DNA from: Ophioceras dolichostomum
Taxonomy: Eukaryota > Ascomycota > Sordariomycetes > Magnaporthales > Ophioceraceae
Assembly: GCA_003049485.1 (NCBI GenBank)
Contig: PYST01000161.1
Coordinates: 24,511-88,510, forward strand
Reading direction: 5' to 3'
DNA: 64,000 nucleotides
Shown here: positions 35,401 through 48,547 of the stretch, piece by piece
Layout of the letters: each line of letters begins with the position of its first letter
Numbering within the stretch: position 1 is the first letter of the stretch
Translations under genes and position numbers: made by a program
The notes under the pieces: generated by a model
What the model was told of the DNA's origin: nothing
Database searches by the model: none
The model's input: the letters and a program-made list of their open reading frames with translations, nothing else

Positions 35401-38400
35401 ATATATGGACATATCTGCGCCAAACTATGCATACATGCCGTCCCGATCATCATTTCTCAAAGAAAGAGATACAGACATGATGGACGCAGACAGAGAGAAA
35501 GGAAAGGACGGACGGGACGTGAGTAGGTAGCATCTCGGGCACTCGGAAAGACGTCGAGGCAGGTTGTAACCCGGGCAGCTTCCAGAGATCTCGAGACGTC
35601 AGTGCAAGATCTGTTCGCAGCACTAGCCAAGAGCACACTGTCCAGACCGCTACTTTTCTTTGGCACCCTTGAGATGTAAACAGTTTCCATTTCCCCATGC
35701 CATGTGGACTCCTCTGCCGCAGAAGCGGGTTTCGCATCGTACGTCGAGGCCTGGACCTTGTGGTCGTAAATCGTGCCATCGCAGCATTGTGCTGTAGTTT
35801 TATTAGTCCGTTCCCACGATGGTAGGTAAGAGTCGACCGTGAGAGGAATGGAAGGGGAAAAGGATTGGGCGAAGGATTTGTTTTGTCATTGTCCGCATGG
35901 CTTCTAGATTCCATCTGTTCGAACAGACGAAGGACAGAACCTATGTTACGTAGTTAGGGATAGGATCGAAGCCAGACATCAACTAGATGAGACGAGCAGG
36001 AAAAGAGTTGGGATGACTTCCTGCTGTCAGCCTTCTCCCCGGAACGAGGAAAATCCAACACTCCGCTCGACCACCGTTGCTGCTCGACGGTTCGTGGTGG
36101 GATTTGTCGCCTCACTAAAAAAGACGGACGAGAAGGATCCTCGAGGCACATCCTCCACCACATCATAATCATCACCCCGTATTCTAGGACGATGCGTGCG
36201 AGCAGACGCCGTGCCGTTTCCGCCCTCGAGCGAATCAGCATCAATGAATGGGAAGTCATCAAAAACCGGGGGTATTGCTGTTCTCAAGCAGTATTCCATG
36301 CACAGTGAATAGCAAGCATACCTACGTTCACGTCTTTCGTTGTCGCCGTCGTCGGTCAAAGATTTTGACGCCCGCACGTCCTGATGTGTGTGTCTGTGTG
36401 TGTGCGTATTCCGCAAAGAGAAAGAGAGAGAATACGCCCCCGGCAGTGAAACTGATCTGGTCAGAGCCGGTCGCGGCATGCGTTTGAGAATCGCGGCTCC
36501 TCGCTTATCACGGAACCGGCAGGGGTCCGCCGACCGGGATTGCCCCCGTAAAACTTTGGCAGGGCGACGCTGCGGGCGGCGGGGCATGCAGGAAGCGCCC
36601 TGAACCCTACCTGAGCCTTGGCATCTGCACCCCTTGTGTGAATCGAGTGTGTGCCGAACTGTCCGTGCTTCTTTCATCACTCCATGCCATGCATCGTCGT
36701 CCAGATTGGGAGTCCTTTTCGTGATGTCTATATGATGTCAACTTCGATATCTGGGGCTTATGGCTATCATATTTTCACGAAGGATCTGTTTTGTACTACA
36801 GGATACAAGAGGTTATTTTCTCCTGTTAATAGTAGTAGTACGAGGGGGAAGCACAAGATCATTTCGAATCCTGGTCGAGTCAGGTCTCTTTTTCTCTTGG
36901 TCGATGGTACTCGCTGTCCCGGGTTGATGCTGCGGAAGGACAAAAACCTTTTTTCTTTCTTGTGTGAACCGATCCCCGCGACAGAGTTCAGATGCATTCG
37001 CGTCCTGGAACTCGGGGTCGGTGGGGCGGACATCAGATGACGAGACCCGACTTCATGCTCACGCCGGGGTTCCTTTGTTCGAAGAAATGGGCAGTTCAAC
37101 TCATGCGTCGATATACGCTCATCAGAGTCCAGAATCTCCATTCATGGTGTCTGGAATCCAGAAAGAGAAGTGTAAGCATCTCCAGTTGGGAGGGTGAATA
37201 AAAAGAGGATCCATGATCTGCGTCGTCGACACTTGAACCCAGGTTGTCAAAACCAGGCTGACTGGGGCGACGGGCTCTCTTCGTGCTTTCTTTTCTTTTC
37301 GTGCCGCCTTGATGCCTCCTTCTTAAACCGAGGATCTGATCCAGGGCTGTTTCGGGGACTGGCAGAAGGGCAGACGGCCAAACAGTCAAGAATCTCTGTC
37401 GAGGGAGGTTTTGCGAGTTGTCCAATCCGCAGAGGCGAAGACAGCCCTCCATCAGTTTCGTCCTATGATCGAGGTGAATCAAATCTGTCTGCACATATCT
37501 TCTTTTTTGTCTCCGCCTCCGCCTCCGCAAATCTTGTATCCTGTGCCACTTCCTCCAAACAATCGCCGTTTTGTTTTGTATGGAAAACCCGGGCCTACAA
37601 CCGGCAGATTAGGCGGCACAGCCAACGTGCTGCCATGGGATGGCTATGAGAAAAAAACAATGATTTTCTTCTAAGGAGTGGCTTCGGCGACACTGTTCGG
37701 AATCTGCCCTGGGCGTTGTCGTTGTTGTTGGTTGTTGATGGCACTAGAGAAGACTCCCCGGTCTTACGGAATAGTAGATGTGCTATTATGACCTAGTTTT
37801 TCTCCATTCCGCCCCGGGAGCTTTTCGGAGGCTGGACCCAGCGAAGTCGGCTTCGGCCTCACCAGCAAAATTAGCGTGGCCCAGTGGAGGCTCTGTGTCC
37901 CCGCTCGGAATGTGGACGACGACTGATGAAGAGGCAGGATGCAGGTGCTTTTTTCGATCCTTTTTTTTTTCCTTTCTTTTTCTGGCTTTGCAACTGTGCT
38001 TCTGGTTCTCGATTCTGGTCGACTAGTTCAAAGAACGTTAGCTCAACACCAAGCCGGAAGTTCGGACGAGAGAGATCACTCGACGATGGCGAAATGGGAG
38101 GAAAAGAAACTCAATGCGGATTCACGGATACACGGCGCGAGGCAGCATGGCACCATGGAAATTGGAAGCGAATGTCAATCTTTACTTATCCTTGTCGTCC
38201 CAATGCCGGAGCTGAAGCAATTCCCGGGGTTGCCGAGTCCCCATCCGTGCGGATCTGGATGATGCTCGAGACGACACGACACGAGGCAATTGCGACTGAT
38301 GATGCTCGCTCACTGGAGGGTTGCTTTTGAACAACAGGCATGCACGCGAAGCAGCCTGACCCTAGCGAAGCTCATGACGCCGACAATGCATGTACGTTGT

Positions 38401-41400
38401 CAACGAAGCCATGATAATATTGGCCAGGATGTCCGGCCATTGTTCACCGCTGACCCTGCCCTATTATTCGTGCACGGTGTACACCTTGCAAGAGCCGAAA
38501 GTCATGAGTGATCCCTCTGCATGACATCAAATTTCGCGATGCTCTGGGCTTCGGGGAAATCGCATATCCAGATGGCGACGCTCCCCCAGATTCCGAAGAT
38601 GCGAGATGCCAAGCTTGGATGCCTAGGTCTATCCCTGAGAGTGCGGTCGAGCGCCGAAAAAAAGACACTCGGGATATTTCTGATACTGCAGACTCGAAAA
38701 TAGTGTCCACACAGGGCCTTTCAAAACAACGGCATACGATTCATGATCGGTCAAGTTATACACAGACTGATTTTCTGCGCACTGCAGTAGAGCTCAGAGA
38801 ACGACAGTCGGGGTTCCCGGGCCGGCATCGGCAGCACAATTTACGAGAGTGAGGCATTACTCAACGAGAGGGGGTGTGATGTTTGCCGTTGTTTGCAGTT
38901 TTGGAGTCTCAGTAACAACACAAGTGTCGCCACGGCGTCGTCCCGGAACAGGACTGAACCGGGCAAGCCACCCGCCGATCAAAGGCTGACTTACCCGTCG
39001 TCATCCGGTCCCAACCCCTGTAGTGGTTGAGATGACAGCAGGACCATGGGCTCCTAGGGCTGGGAGTGGTGGGTGCCACCACGATCTTTGTCTTGCTGGC
39101 CTGCTGGCGAAAGCTGGATTACGCAGGTGTAGCCGCAGAGTCTCAGGTCGTGCTTGTCATCTGCCTCATCGATCACTAGACCTGGTCTTCCGAGATGCGG
39201 CCATGTTGTAGGACGGCGGGAGAGGCTCTGATGAGAGACAAACAAGGAGGGAGACGCCACCGGCACTATCCAAGTCGAAACTCTAAACATAGACGGGATG
39301 GCTTCGATGATGTTTGCCTGTCACCTAATTGCGGAACGGAACAAGCAAGGAGAAGAAACCAACGCGGGAGAATAGGCATTCCGTTCTGTTTTGGTTTGGG
39401 CGTAGGTAGCCGCTGTCGTCCGGGCCGCCTCCTCATCAGCCAAGCCGTTAGATGCTTACAGAGAGGCCAAACCAGAGGCAAGGGCAACGGAAACCCCACG
39501 GAGGAGTGCTGGAGATGGACACAGGAGAAGAATGCCTCTGGGAGACGAAACAGCAGGAAACTAAGTTCGAGTCACTTGACAGCAGACACCGTCGAGAATC
39601 CTCTTGCAAAGTTGAATTGTGTCGGGGGACTGGTGACGGGGTTTCCCGTTTATGTCGACAGCGATACCCAGCCGAGAAATACGGCGTCGTCACAATAAGC
39701 TGACGTGCATCTCCTTGAGCCTCAACTCTTTTTCGCCTTTTCTCACCCTTCCCGGCTGCTCCGGCGGATTGGGGCGCGTGCAAGGAACAAGAGCCACCCA
39801 AGATCTCTCAACGAGTCAACGAAGGTCAATGAAAAGAGACGACAGCACGGGACAGCATGCAACTCACGGACAGTTGCACTGTCCCGGAACAGGCCGCTGT
39901 GGGTGGGGGAAGAGAGAGGAGACGGAGAACTGGGGTCTGTGGTCACGAAAGACGGTGTCGGACTGTCGGTGTCGTGCCCAGCGTCGTACCCAATGAGGGA
40001 AGGCCTGACACGCGAGTTGAAATTACACCAGCACATTAGCGAGTTTCAAGGGCCTAGAGCCCAGGGCCGGAAGGTGGACGGCAACAATCTCAACGCAACT
40101 CAACGCACTCTATTCGTGAATTTGCGGATTGAATCAACTGCTTAGAAACTGCAGAATGCAGAATGCGGAATGCGGAATCTGTGTGCCTTGAGGATTCTGA
40201 GGATTTTTGTCTGGTCCGATGGTGTTGGCACATCTGCAGCTGGCCGGTTTTGGGACCAGCGGGGACAGGAGAGCCAGCAGGTAACGCTGGAGCCATCACC
40301 TCAGGTATTGCTGGACGGAAGATATTATTATCATTGCACGACCTGAGATGACTTCGCCGGGATGATGATGGGGAGGGGAAGCCAAAACAAAAAGGCAAAT
40401 CTATAATAAAAACATTCTTTTTGCCTTCTTTGAGAGTCGTCTTCAAGACGTCGTCAGGCACTCGTGGACCTGAGGCTTGCTCGTTGGTTCGTGCGTCAAC
40501 GTGTCCAGAAAACCGGAAACAGCCTCATGTTTCAAACAAATCTCGACTGCCAAACAAAACTTGCCGAGCGCCTTGCCTTCCATGCTTACTCGTCCATTCC
40601 GCCTTCTTTCAAGGCTAAGAAGCAGGGAGTCCGGGGGCACTGACTGGCAGGGAGGGAAGGATTGATGGGATCGTGGGCGGCGACAAAAAAGAAAGTAAGG
40701 TTAACGGCTGGCCGCCGTCTTGGAGACCGCCTGCACTGCAGAGACCCCGACAGCGACCAAAGCCAGGGGCACACACTCACCAAAAAAAGGAGGGGTTTTC
40801 TGGGGTCCAGCCAAAGGAACACCCCAATCGCTCCAATCACAGCCCGTCCCGAAGAGCAAGCGCCAGGCCTGTAACACCTAAAGCAGCAACATCGGTCAAA
40901 CGTCAGACACAGACCATCTCTGCCAGCCCACCACGATCTCGAAACGACTTGCGACAGCGCCAGGTCAGGGACATGCCCCGATCGCGAGCCCAAGAAACCC
41001 TCCGAACGCGCCGCGCCTACGGACCGCCTTGCGACGGACACGTTTAGCTGCAGTTTAGCTCGACTGCGCAAGTTTGTTCTGTCTGGTGACCTTCCTTCTC
41101 TGCCGTCAGGCTTTGTTCTATTTTTCCACGTACAGGAGACGGAGGGATCCATGGATGATGGTCTGGCAGACTGAGTCAGGCACTTCCTCGTCCGAAGATT
41201 GATCAAAAACAGAGAAACAGGAGCGAAAAATATTCCGCACCGTTCGTTCAAGCTCCGTCTCATCCCATGATTGGGAAGCCACCAAAATAGGGTCGCCCCG
41301 AATGGACGGACGCCTTAGGACAGGTGCGACGAGACATTCCCCCAAGCCGAACCGCGTACCTACCAAGCCAAGGGGACGCCACATACATCAGAGCTGAGTT

Positions 41401-42199
41401 TTGGAAACGGATCGCACAGGATTGGATTAGGACGGACTGAATTGGGCCGCGGCCTTCTCTCCTTCTCCCCCTCCTCCCCCTCTCCCCGCTAAACAAAAAT
41501 GCGTCAAAACTGAGGGGCAAAAAGGAAATGTGTCTGGTGTTGCGAGAGAGACGCGGGGGATGGGCCTGAAAACTGTCGGGAATCTGTTTTCCTTGCCGCT
41601 CCCTTTCCCTTCTTGCCCTCTTGAGACCATCTGTTCATCCTCTCCCTTCCCGGATGCCGAGGAAGTCTTTCTTCCTCTCTCAGTCGAATCGAATTCACAT
41701 AGAGCACGGGGACCTGCCCGCCCGCTAACCCACCAGTCAGCCAGCCAGCCAGCCAGCCTGAGGTACCTGGATGACACAAGAGGTGGGTAACGAGTGATGC
41801 TAAGTCCATCGTCTCGTATCTCTTTTTTGTCGCTACTGATGTACATATTAAGCACATCCGTGGACGTGCTTTGCCTGCCGGCCGATGAATGACAAGCCTA
41901 GGCTCTCGCCTCGAGGAGATGGGCTCGACTCGTTCTGGTGGTTCGTCCCGCTCCCCGCCCAAACAAAGAGCGGAATATGTCGTCGTCTTCCCTTTCCTCT
42001 TGCTACTCCCCCTTGACGTCGGACTCGGAACCAGCCAGTGCCATCTTTCCTTTGCCTGGGGTCCGGTAACGCACGTCCCATTCTCCTCGTCAAGCTCCTC
42101 CCAGTCCTCTTCTTCGTCGCACCCCCCTCCCCCTCTCCACTCCAAACTCCAGACTCGAATCAACAAGGGTCTTCTTCTCCTGGGCCCGTAAAAGCGGTC

Positions 42200-43723
42200 A
42201 CGGGCCATGGAGCAGCAGTCATGATCAGTCCAACATGTTTATGCTTTCCCTCCCTTCTTGTACCCTCAGGTTGTTCCTTTCCCCGTTCTTCTCACCACGC
42301 CGCAAATTCCCAAGGATTGAAAGAGAACGCCCCCCCTTCAGCTTCTCTTCCCTTCCTAAATCCTTGATCCGTCCACCCCCTCCCATACTACCACTCTCTT
42401 CCACATGACACCCCTAACCCCTGTCCCTTTCCCCCTTCCCGGCAGACAACTCCACTCTATCTCAAGAGCCTCTTTTTTCGCTCGTGTCGCTGGGTTCCAG
42501 GATCGACTAGGGTCCGCAGTCCAGACATCTGTAACGGGCCAGCACCGAACGGCGTGGCTCACTGGCGTGCACTCGTCTTTCTCTAGCGTCCGCACTCCCT
42601 CCTCCGCTACTCCTCCCCCCTTGTCCCCCCCCCCCTTGCCCTTGCACCACACACAACACTGTTCGCCTTGCAACGCAACCTCGCACGCCCTTCCAGATAG
42701 GAAGAAAGAGAGCAGACAAGGCAAGGCCCCAAGTGTGAGAACTGAGAACAGGCAGGCAGAACGAGAAGAACAACAGAATGGATGTGCCTGCGCCCGAACA
42801 TCATGCACTCTTAACATGGGACTCCTAACGCCCACCCCGCCCATCCATAATCGATGGCGCATCATAATTATTATTATCCTCTTGTCTCGCTCTTCCCGTG
42901 TTCCCTTTTATTCCCTCTCCCCTTCCCCTCCTCTCCTTCTCTCTTGTTTATCTTCTTCCTCCACCCAGGTTGAGCCTCGATTTTGGGAGCTGCTTCTTTC
43001 ACTTTCTTTCCTTCCTTTCTTGATCCACGACGCTGTAGCGTGTGTCCCCCTTCTTTTCTTCTCTTCCTTTTTCCTTCCAGCAGCTAAAGCTTTTACTCTC
43101 TTTAAACCCCTACCCACTACATATAAGCCCAACTGGCTTGGCTTAGCTGCAGACGCTCATTTTGAAAGGAAAGACTCCCATTCTTCGATCTTGTCTAATC
43201 TGGTTTATTACGACGCTTTTTGGTTCGGCCTTCACTTCTACGACCCTTTGAAACGTACATCATTTTTATTGTGCCTGAATCTGTTCTTTTCTCTTGAAGA
43301 TTCTATTCTTCCTTGGTGGTATCCTCTCATTTCGTACAAGAAAAAAAACTAGCCTTCCTTTTCACGACAAGATCCGAAGTTTCTAGCACGTCGACCGACG
43401 ACCAGATCACGAGACGACATTCGTTGAAACGGAGAGCTCCCTACGAACACCGAGAGTTTTGCCAGCAAGCCAGCTCGAAGAAAGAACGATTCGGCATTTC
43501 GATTCTTGAGGCAGCGAGTTCTGCAACCCCGTTTTTGATACCTTTTTCATCCTTCACTTCTTCTTTTTGAACAACTCGAACTAGTTTCGACTTTTTTTCC
43601 TAGGGGACAACACGCTCAGTGATCAGCGGAGATCATCAGAGCTACTCTCTCCACACGCCAGAGGAAGACACGAGCCGGTTTTCGATTGTAGGAATACATC
43701 GAACCAGAAAAACCCGAGCAGTA
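42200..43723 (+). promoter_or_regulatory. Pyrimidine-rich promoter and leader of the plus-strand Myb gene
   Basis: The plus strand is dominated by C and T for over a kilobase, with dense blocks near 42900-43080. CT tracts just upstream of transcription starts are a known feature of highly expressed or regulated filamentous-fungal genes. A 315-codon frame (42405-43352) crosses it but has the composition of translated CT-rich DNA. The exact transcription start cannot be placed. Confidence 0.4.
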
Positions 43724-45249
43724 ATGTCTCCCACGATGCAGATGGCCGCACCGCCCCCGGTGACGACGGCTTACACGCCCACATCGGACGTGATGGACCG
43801 CCACGAGTACGGCGTTTCGAAGAATCGCAAGGCCGCGTCAACCGGTGGAGGCAGAGCCTGGAGCGAAGACGAGGTGCGTTTGTTTCGATCCGTTATCTTC
43901 AACAACCAAGAGAGAGGGGACGAACAAAAGAAAACAAATTGGGGATGGGAGAAACCACACACAGGGGTGCTTAGAGAGGAAAGAAGAGATAGGAAACTGT
44001 TGGCGGGGGGTGTGTGTGGTGTGTGGCGGTGGTTGATCCAACATTTGGAAACAGGAACTGTTGCAGAATGTTGGACGACGGGTAAGAAAAGGGGCTTTGC
44101 CGGTAAGCTGACAAACCAACCAAAACGAAACAGGAAGTTTACCTCCTCCAGACGCGTCTCCAGAAGATGCCCTACAAGCACATCGCCGCTCACCTGAAAA
44201 AGACTGAGCTCGCCTGCCGCCTGCACTACCACCAGCTCAGCCACGGGTCGAACCGGCGCAAGCGCACGACTAGCGTCTCGTCCGGCTCGTCGACGGGCGG
44301 GCACTCGCCCATCCTGCCGGCGTCGATTCCGTCACCCATCCGCGAGTCGTCCTCGCGCTCGGCTTCTCCCCCCGGCAGCGCGGGCTCGTACGGCCCCGGC
44401 TCGCCCGCCGGCGGCGTGCAGCTGCCTAGCATCATGACTGCTGGCGGCGGCAACAGCAACTCGCCGCGCCTGCCCGCCATCCTGCCCAAGCCGGCCTCCA
44501 TGACCCCGGCCATCACGTCGACGGCCACGGCAGCGGGGGGCCGGGCGACCAGCGCCAGCAACAACGGCTACCCGACGCCCATCGCCGACGTGGCCACGCC
44601 TCACAGCGCCCCGCTGATGCCGGCCGTCAACTTCGTCCGCACGCCCACGTCCGCGAACCCGCACAGCAATAGCCACAGCCACCCGCACCACCACCCCAGC
44701 CTGCGTCTGGACTGCGCGTCCGCGACGGCCCTCCCGCCGCTGCACCACCACACCCAGACGCACCCGTCGTCCGCGCCGCTCGCCCACCTCCCCGTCGACC
44801 TGACCCGGCTGGGCGCCATCTACGCCGCGCACCGCGGCTCGTTCTGGGCCGCCGTGGCCGCCGAGTACGGCGCGGGCGCTTCCCCCGCCGTCCTGGAGCA
44901 GGCCTGGAAGAGCGGCGCGTGCTGCGGCTCGCACGCCGGCGGCGGCAGCATCTCGCCTGCCGCGACGTCTGCCCCTTACCACGCGCAACACCACCCCCAC
45001 CAGGCCCACCAGCACCAGACGCCTCAGTACCACAACACCGGCGGCCAGACGGCCACGCCCATCACGCCCGTGCACTCGCCCGAGGACCGCGACGCGTATC
45101 CCGTCGCGTCCTCGGCTGCTGCTCACGGTACGACTGCTAAGCCGTCGGACAAGACGCGCATCTCGGCCATCCTCGGCATCGACGCCGATCCCAGGAGCCC
45201 CAAGGAGAGGGAGATGGTCAGGAGGCTGGAGGAGAGAGTCGGTGCGTAA
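43724..45249 (+). CDS. Fungal Myb/SANT-like regulator
   Basis: Two exons (43724-43873 and 44134-45249) encode 421 residues. The intron (GTGCGT...AAACAG) interrupts a Myb/SANT-like helix-turn-helix: GGGRAWSEDE joins EVYLLQTRLQKMPYKHIAAHL and ELACRLHYHQLSHGSNRRKR. The rest is low complexity (Ser/Pro/Gly, then His/Pro-rich around residues 210-240 and 300-330). A charged motif near the C-terminus (ISAILGIDADPRSPKERE) looks conserved rather than random. The protein is probably nuclear; targets are unknown. The ATG at 43724 is the first in frame; the frame extends upstream only through non-ATG codons. It is unrelated in detail to the other Myb protein in the window. Confidence 0.82.
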
Positions 45250-48200
45250 TGCGAAAAAAGACGATTACTAAAGGCGGCGGTTTAGTTTCTTGGTGGTGTT
45301 CGTGGCTGGTGGTTGTTTAGGTCGTCGTCGTTTGACGTTTGTGTGTTCGTTGTTGGAAGCCAGCGGCTTGTGGGGCGGCGAAGAATGGTGCGGTGTTGTG
45401 GCGGCTCGCACGGGCCATGACATCCCCAAGCCACCCACCAGGCCACCCCTTTTCTTCGCTCCTGGCCTAGCTGGCTCGCTCGTGGTTGCTCATCAACCCC
45501 TTACTTTTTCCCTTCTGTGCGGCTCGCTCACCTGTATTCTTATCATTCTGATCGGATTTTTTCTTCTGCTTCTTCCATTCGTTTCTGCTGTCGCTTCTGC
45601 TGCCGTTTGTTCTTTTGGCTTGTTTCCTTCTCGCCATTCATCAACCACCCACCCTAACCCCCCTTTGTCCGTCTTTCATCACTGTCACCACCAAACCATC
45701 CCCCGACGCATCCCTCTACGTGAAACACCCTTTCAGCTTTACTGGTATATGGATTTAAAGCAAACCTTCGATTCTGACGATGAAACGGAACGATTCCTCT
45801 CTACGGTGGCTCTGTCTCCCCTGACACCTTTGTCAAGGCCCCTCGCCTCGACTTCCCTTCAACTACAATACTACCCACCTACCTACCTACATACCTACCT
45901 ACCTATCTACACACCTCTTTACCACAACACGAGATATGACGGAAAGGGTTTACACACGGGGAACAAAAATCTTAGCATAGTACTTGCCCATTTAACTATT
46001 CTAACCTTCTTTCACCGCGGCGAAACATTGTGCTGTCTTGGGCCCTCTGAGCGCTGTGTTCGATACGCTCTTCGGTGTGTGATGGTTATATATGTACGTG
46101 TGTCTGTGTGTCTGCGTACGTGCGTGTATGAAGAGAGGAAGTACAATAGAATTGCCGTATACTTGGGAACATAAGAAAACGTGAAACAGGATACGATCCA
46201 GCCAAGCTGTCCCTTGCGAGTCACTTTACAGAACCGACAACTTATAACTGCAAGCGGGATGTGTCTTGCGGCCACGGTCGGCCCTGCGACCAACGGCGGC
46301 TTATCTTCAGACTCATCCGGCTTAACGGGTGACTGTAGGTAGATACACGCCCCGGGATTTCCGGTGCGAGGGCGAGGAGGGGATGTCCCAGCAAAGAACT
46401 TGGAGTCTTGCTATGCAAAGAGGCAGGCCGTCCATCAGCTCGGACCTCAGATCGAACTTTAAGGCCGCCGGGAAGTACTAAGTAGGTAGACTAAAAACGA
46501 AAGTTAAAGAAGGAAAAAAAGCAACCGGGTAGCACGGTTTATCCCAACTGATCTTGTGGTAGTAGCCGCTTGGTTATTGCCCCCTTTCGCCCTGCCGTCC
46601 CGAGTCAGATGTTGGCTCAGTGAGTGAGGGATTCGGGTCCGAAGCGGCAAGAAGAAAGATCCCCGGCCGAGATGGAAACAAAAGGCGGCAGATGACGAGA
46701 GAAGACCTCGAGTCAGGGATGACCGGGCCGGAGATGTCCGTGAGCGAGTACGCCACACCCGTTTTCTCGGGTTTCGTACTGCTTACTCCCAGCTGGGCGA
46801 AGCTACCACACTATACAAGAGTCGGTATATCACTGCTACGACGGCCTGAGACAAAGCAGTCGAGAGATTTGTTTCAGTGAAATTGCTTTTGCTATTCTTA
46901 CGGCTTGCGTCCCATTCCATCCCATCCCCAGAATAATCGTTTCCGGGAACCAATTCAAGCGACACACGAGGAAACTGGTTATAGGCCAAGATTTCGAAGA
47001 AAGACTGATACGTGCCTGAATATGATGAGATAGAATAACAAGACGGGACGGCGTCAAAGCGCGGTGAAGAAGATCTCTGTCATCTTCGCTTTTCTTCCCG
47101 CTTTGGGGGTTCGTCTGATATAGATCGGAGTTTAGTTCTCTCTACATCAGTCAACGTTCGCTTGTGTACCTTACTTAGGTAGGCGGGTCGGTCGTTGGCG
47201 ACAGGGACGAGCGCTTGTTTGAGCGGTAAACGAAGTTATGACTGGAACCTTTCGGAAGATTATGGATGCGAACTTACCTACGTAGTAGATAGATGGGTGG
47301 ATGAGGCTCTTTCTGCCCGACTTTTTGTTGTCGACGCCGATCATAGGATCATCAGTGACGATGACCTACCAGAAAGGTCGACCTGGAGAAGAAGCTAGAA
47401 TTTCCCGAGGAGGGCACATGTGCGACGAAGATACCGGGAGATCGGCATTCGACGATGATACTCTGTGAGAGGTAGGTAGGACCTACCTGGTCACTCTAGG
47501 AGGACCTGTCCTTGTAGAGCGCCGCTTTTGTCTCTCCTAAAACTACGTACACACGCCCCCTTTTCCACCTGAGTTGATAGACATATGATTCCAAACGCAT
47601 TTCCATGGCAGGTCTTGGTCTGGTTGGAGGTACCTTGCAGAGACTTTTGCTGAAACGAAATCCCGGAGACATCTTAGTCTCAGCCTGCTTCCCCGGTCCT
47701 GGTGGACGGCGTTGAAAGAAGATCGTTTGCCGGATGGCGGCGAGGGAGGCGGAGCTCGTGGTCGAGACCCGGGGCCGACATGCGGACGCGTGTGGCTCAG
47801 GCTTGTCCAGTGGGGAAGGTCAAAAGAAACACATGTTAGTCTCAGGGGCACGAAGATTGAACGTGGCACAAGACCGACCTCCGTGGCGCAGCAAAAGAAA
47901 AGCAAAGGAGAATTAAACAGGCCGCGTCCGGATGTCCTTAAGCAGGGCGTTGACTAAGCAGTCGCATCTGCAGGCTTTGACAGTTCACTCGGGTAGGGGC
48001 TGGATTTCCTTACAAATCACTCCGACGCCCATCCATCGCAGCCGTCGCATCCATTCCGGCATGGAAAAGTTCACTTGACGATGTCACTTGACGCCGATGC
48101 GGTGCCTTGCGACGGTCGGAAAATGTCTCGGCGGGTGGTATCATGACGTAAGGCATCCGTAAGAAATCCAACAGCGGCCGCGGGAAACGGCTTGATGGCG

Positions 48201-48547
48201 AGCGGAAAATGGGAAAACGGGAGGTTAATACGCACGCTTGTGCGGTACGATTCTGGGCAAGACTAGTGCAGCTCAACCGAGCGGGGAACGGGAGGGGGAA
48301 CGGGACGGTCGAGCCGATGATGGCGGCGGGCAGACAAAGTCGGGGACGCTGCTAGGCGCTGTTAGGCAAGATGGCAGATATTAGCCGGGTTATGGCTCGC
48401 CCCGAGGAATCAGGCGTAGATGGACTGACGGCTGTCTGTCGAGGGCGTACCGTACACAGGCCTGCTCACCACAACCTCGGCGGCCTTTGACTGTTCTGGT
48501 GAAGAGGTACCGATCGTAGCAGAGAGAGCGTCGCTGAGCCATCATCA
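45250..48547. other. 3.3-kb intergenic region, no gene seen
   Basis: The first 900 bases are T/C-rich and probably 3' untranslated sequence of the Myb gene, including a CTAC-type repeat at 45880-45912. GGTA-type repeats recur at 46478-46488, 47175-47185 and 47468-47490. Frames here show no domains. The right end should contain the amidohydrolase promoter. Confidence 0.5.

Larger units (their letters stand above)
28640..43723. other. 15-kb region without a supported protein gene, between two Myb genes
   Basis: The two flanking regulators point away from each other, so both promoters lie here. I read all longer frames on both strands (for example near 32743-33366, 36027-36680, 40586-41263 and 41504-42208 on minus). 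None shows domains, coherent splice structure or protein-like composition. Simple repeats include (TTGC)12 and (CA)n. The right end (42.2-43.7 kb) is strongly pyrimidine-rich on plus. Long leaders or non-coding RNAs may lie here but cannot be shown from sequence alone. Confidence 0.5.

Noticed and set aside
42405..43352. 315-codon plus-strand frame before the Myb gene
   Set aside because: Its residues reflect CT-rich DNA (Ser, Leu, Pro, Phe runs); noted instead as a leader observation.
45290..46174. 294-codon plus-strand frame after the Myb gene
   Set aside because: It begins at a non-ATG codon and translates T/C-rich 3' sequence and CTAC repeats.
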